IMG/VR virus record: IMGVR_UViG_3300009509_000051
Location: 1-39,885 of that record
Direction: 5' to 3' (one strand)
DNA length: 39,885 bases
Source: a virus
Shown: one piece after another, positions 39,848-39,885 of the stretch
How positions within the stretch are numbered: position 1 is the stretch's first letter
Layout: every line of letters starts with the position of its first letter
The notes under the pieces: generated by a model
What the model was told of the DNA's origin: nothing
Database searches by the model: none
The model's input: only the letters and a program-made list of their open reading frames with translations
Made by a program: the position numbers and the translations under genes

Positions 39848-39885
39848 TTACCTGATTTCATCTCCATAACGAAGTTTTTTTTATT

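Noticed and set aside
1-39885. The window as a closed circle
   Set aside because: No direct overlap of the two ends is visible, and the left gene is open at the edge, so circularity cannot be claimed.

Overview
The window reads as part or all of a tailed-phage genome that replicates like a plasmid (a phage-plasmid) from a bacterium, most likely a proteobacterium. The tail genes run in the order of phage Mu (sheath, tube, chaperone, tape measure, DNA-circulation protein, hub, spike, gp46, gp47, gp48, fibre), so the virion should be contractile-tailed. The head genes run in the order of phage lambda (W-like, portal, S49 protease with nested scaffold, decoration protein D, capsid protein E, FII-like). 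Many gaps hold hairpins of the TCATTCC...GGAATCCA type, which are common in proteobacterial genomes. The host genus cannot be read from the sequence.

Layout. 1-349: end of a secreted or fibre-like beta-domain gene cut by the window edge. 399-1537: a leftward three-gene group ending in a frameshifted HigA-like antitoxin. 1540-2409: plasmid-type origin with a DnaA-like box, five iterons, an AT-rich stretch, a promoter and an attenuator-like leader. 2410-4901: Rep_3/RepB-type initiator, a winged-helix regulator under a palindromic operator, and a small gene. 4894-13528: lambda-like head module, interrupted at 7074-9314 by four genes that look like fibre or lectin components. 13562-31064: Mu-like tail module with a -1 frameshift site in the tail chaperone. 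31064-36087: accessory block (pseudo-patatin, FGE-fold membrane protein, other membrane or secreted proteins, YdjM-like protein). 36031-39847: leftward early/replication operon (ParA ATPase, DnaB helicase, zinc-ribbon proteins, a short RHH-like protein, a C5 cytosine methyltransferase).

The most unusual part is 20616-23989. Between the Mu gp43-like and gp44-like genes, which are adjacent in Mu, lies a compact AT-rich cassette encoding a Cas7/Csf2-like RAMP protein, a short tRNA-guanine-transglycosylase/DpdA-like enzyme, a Cas5/Csf3-like RAMP protein and a Csf1-like zinc-finger protein. No CRISPR array, Cas6, DinG helicase or adaptation gene is visible. The set resembles type IV-B systems, with a base-exchange-type enzyme where IV-B usually has CysH. 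It could be an undescribed phage-borne, array-less type IV variant that joins an RNA-binding complex to nucleobase modification. This function is inference.

No terminase, integrase, endolysin or ParB was recognised. The terminase is also missing from its usual place upstream of the W/portal genes, so the window may be incomplete or the element may depend on other functions for packaging.
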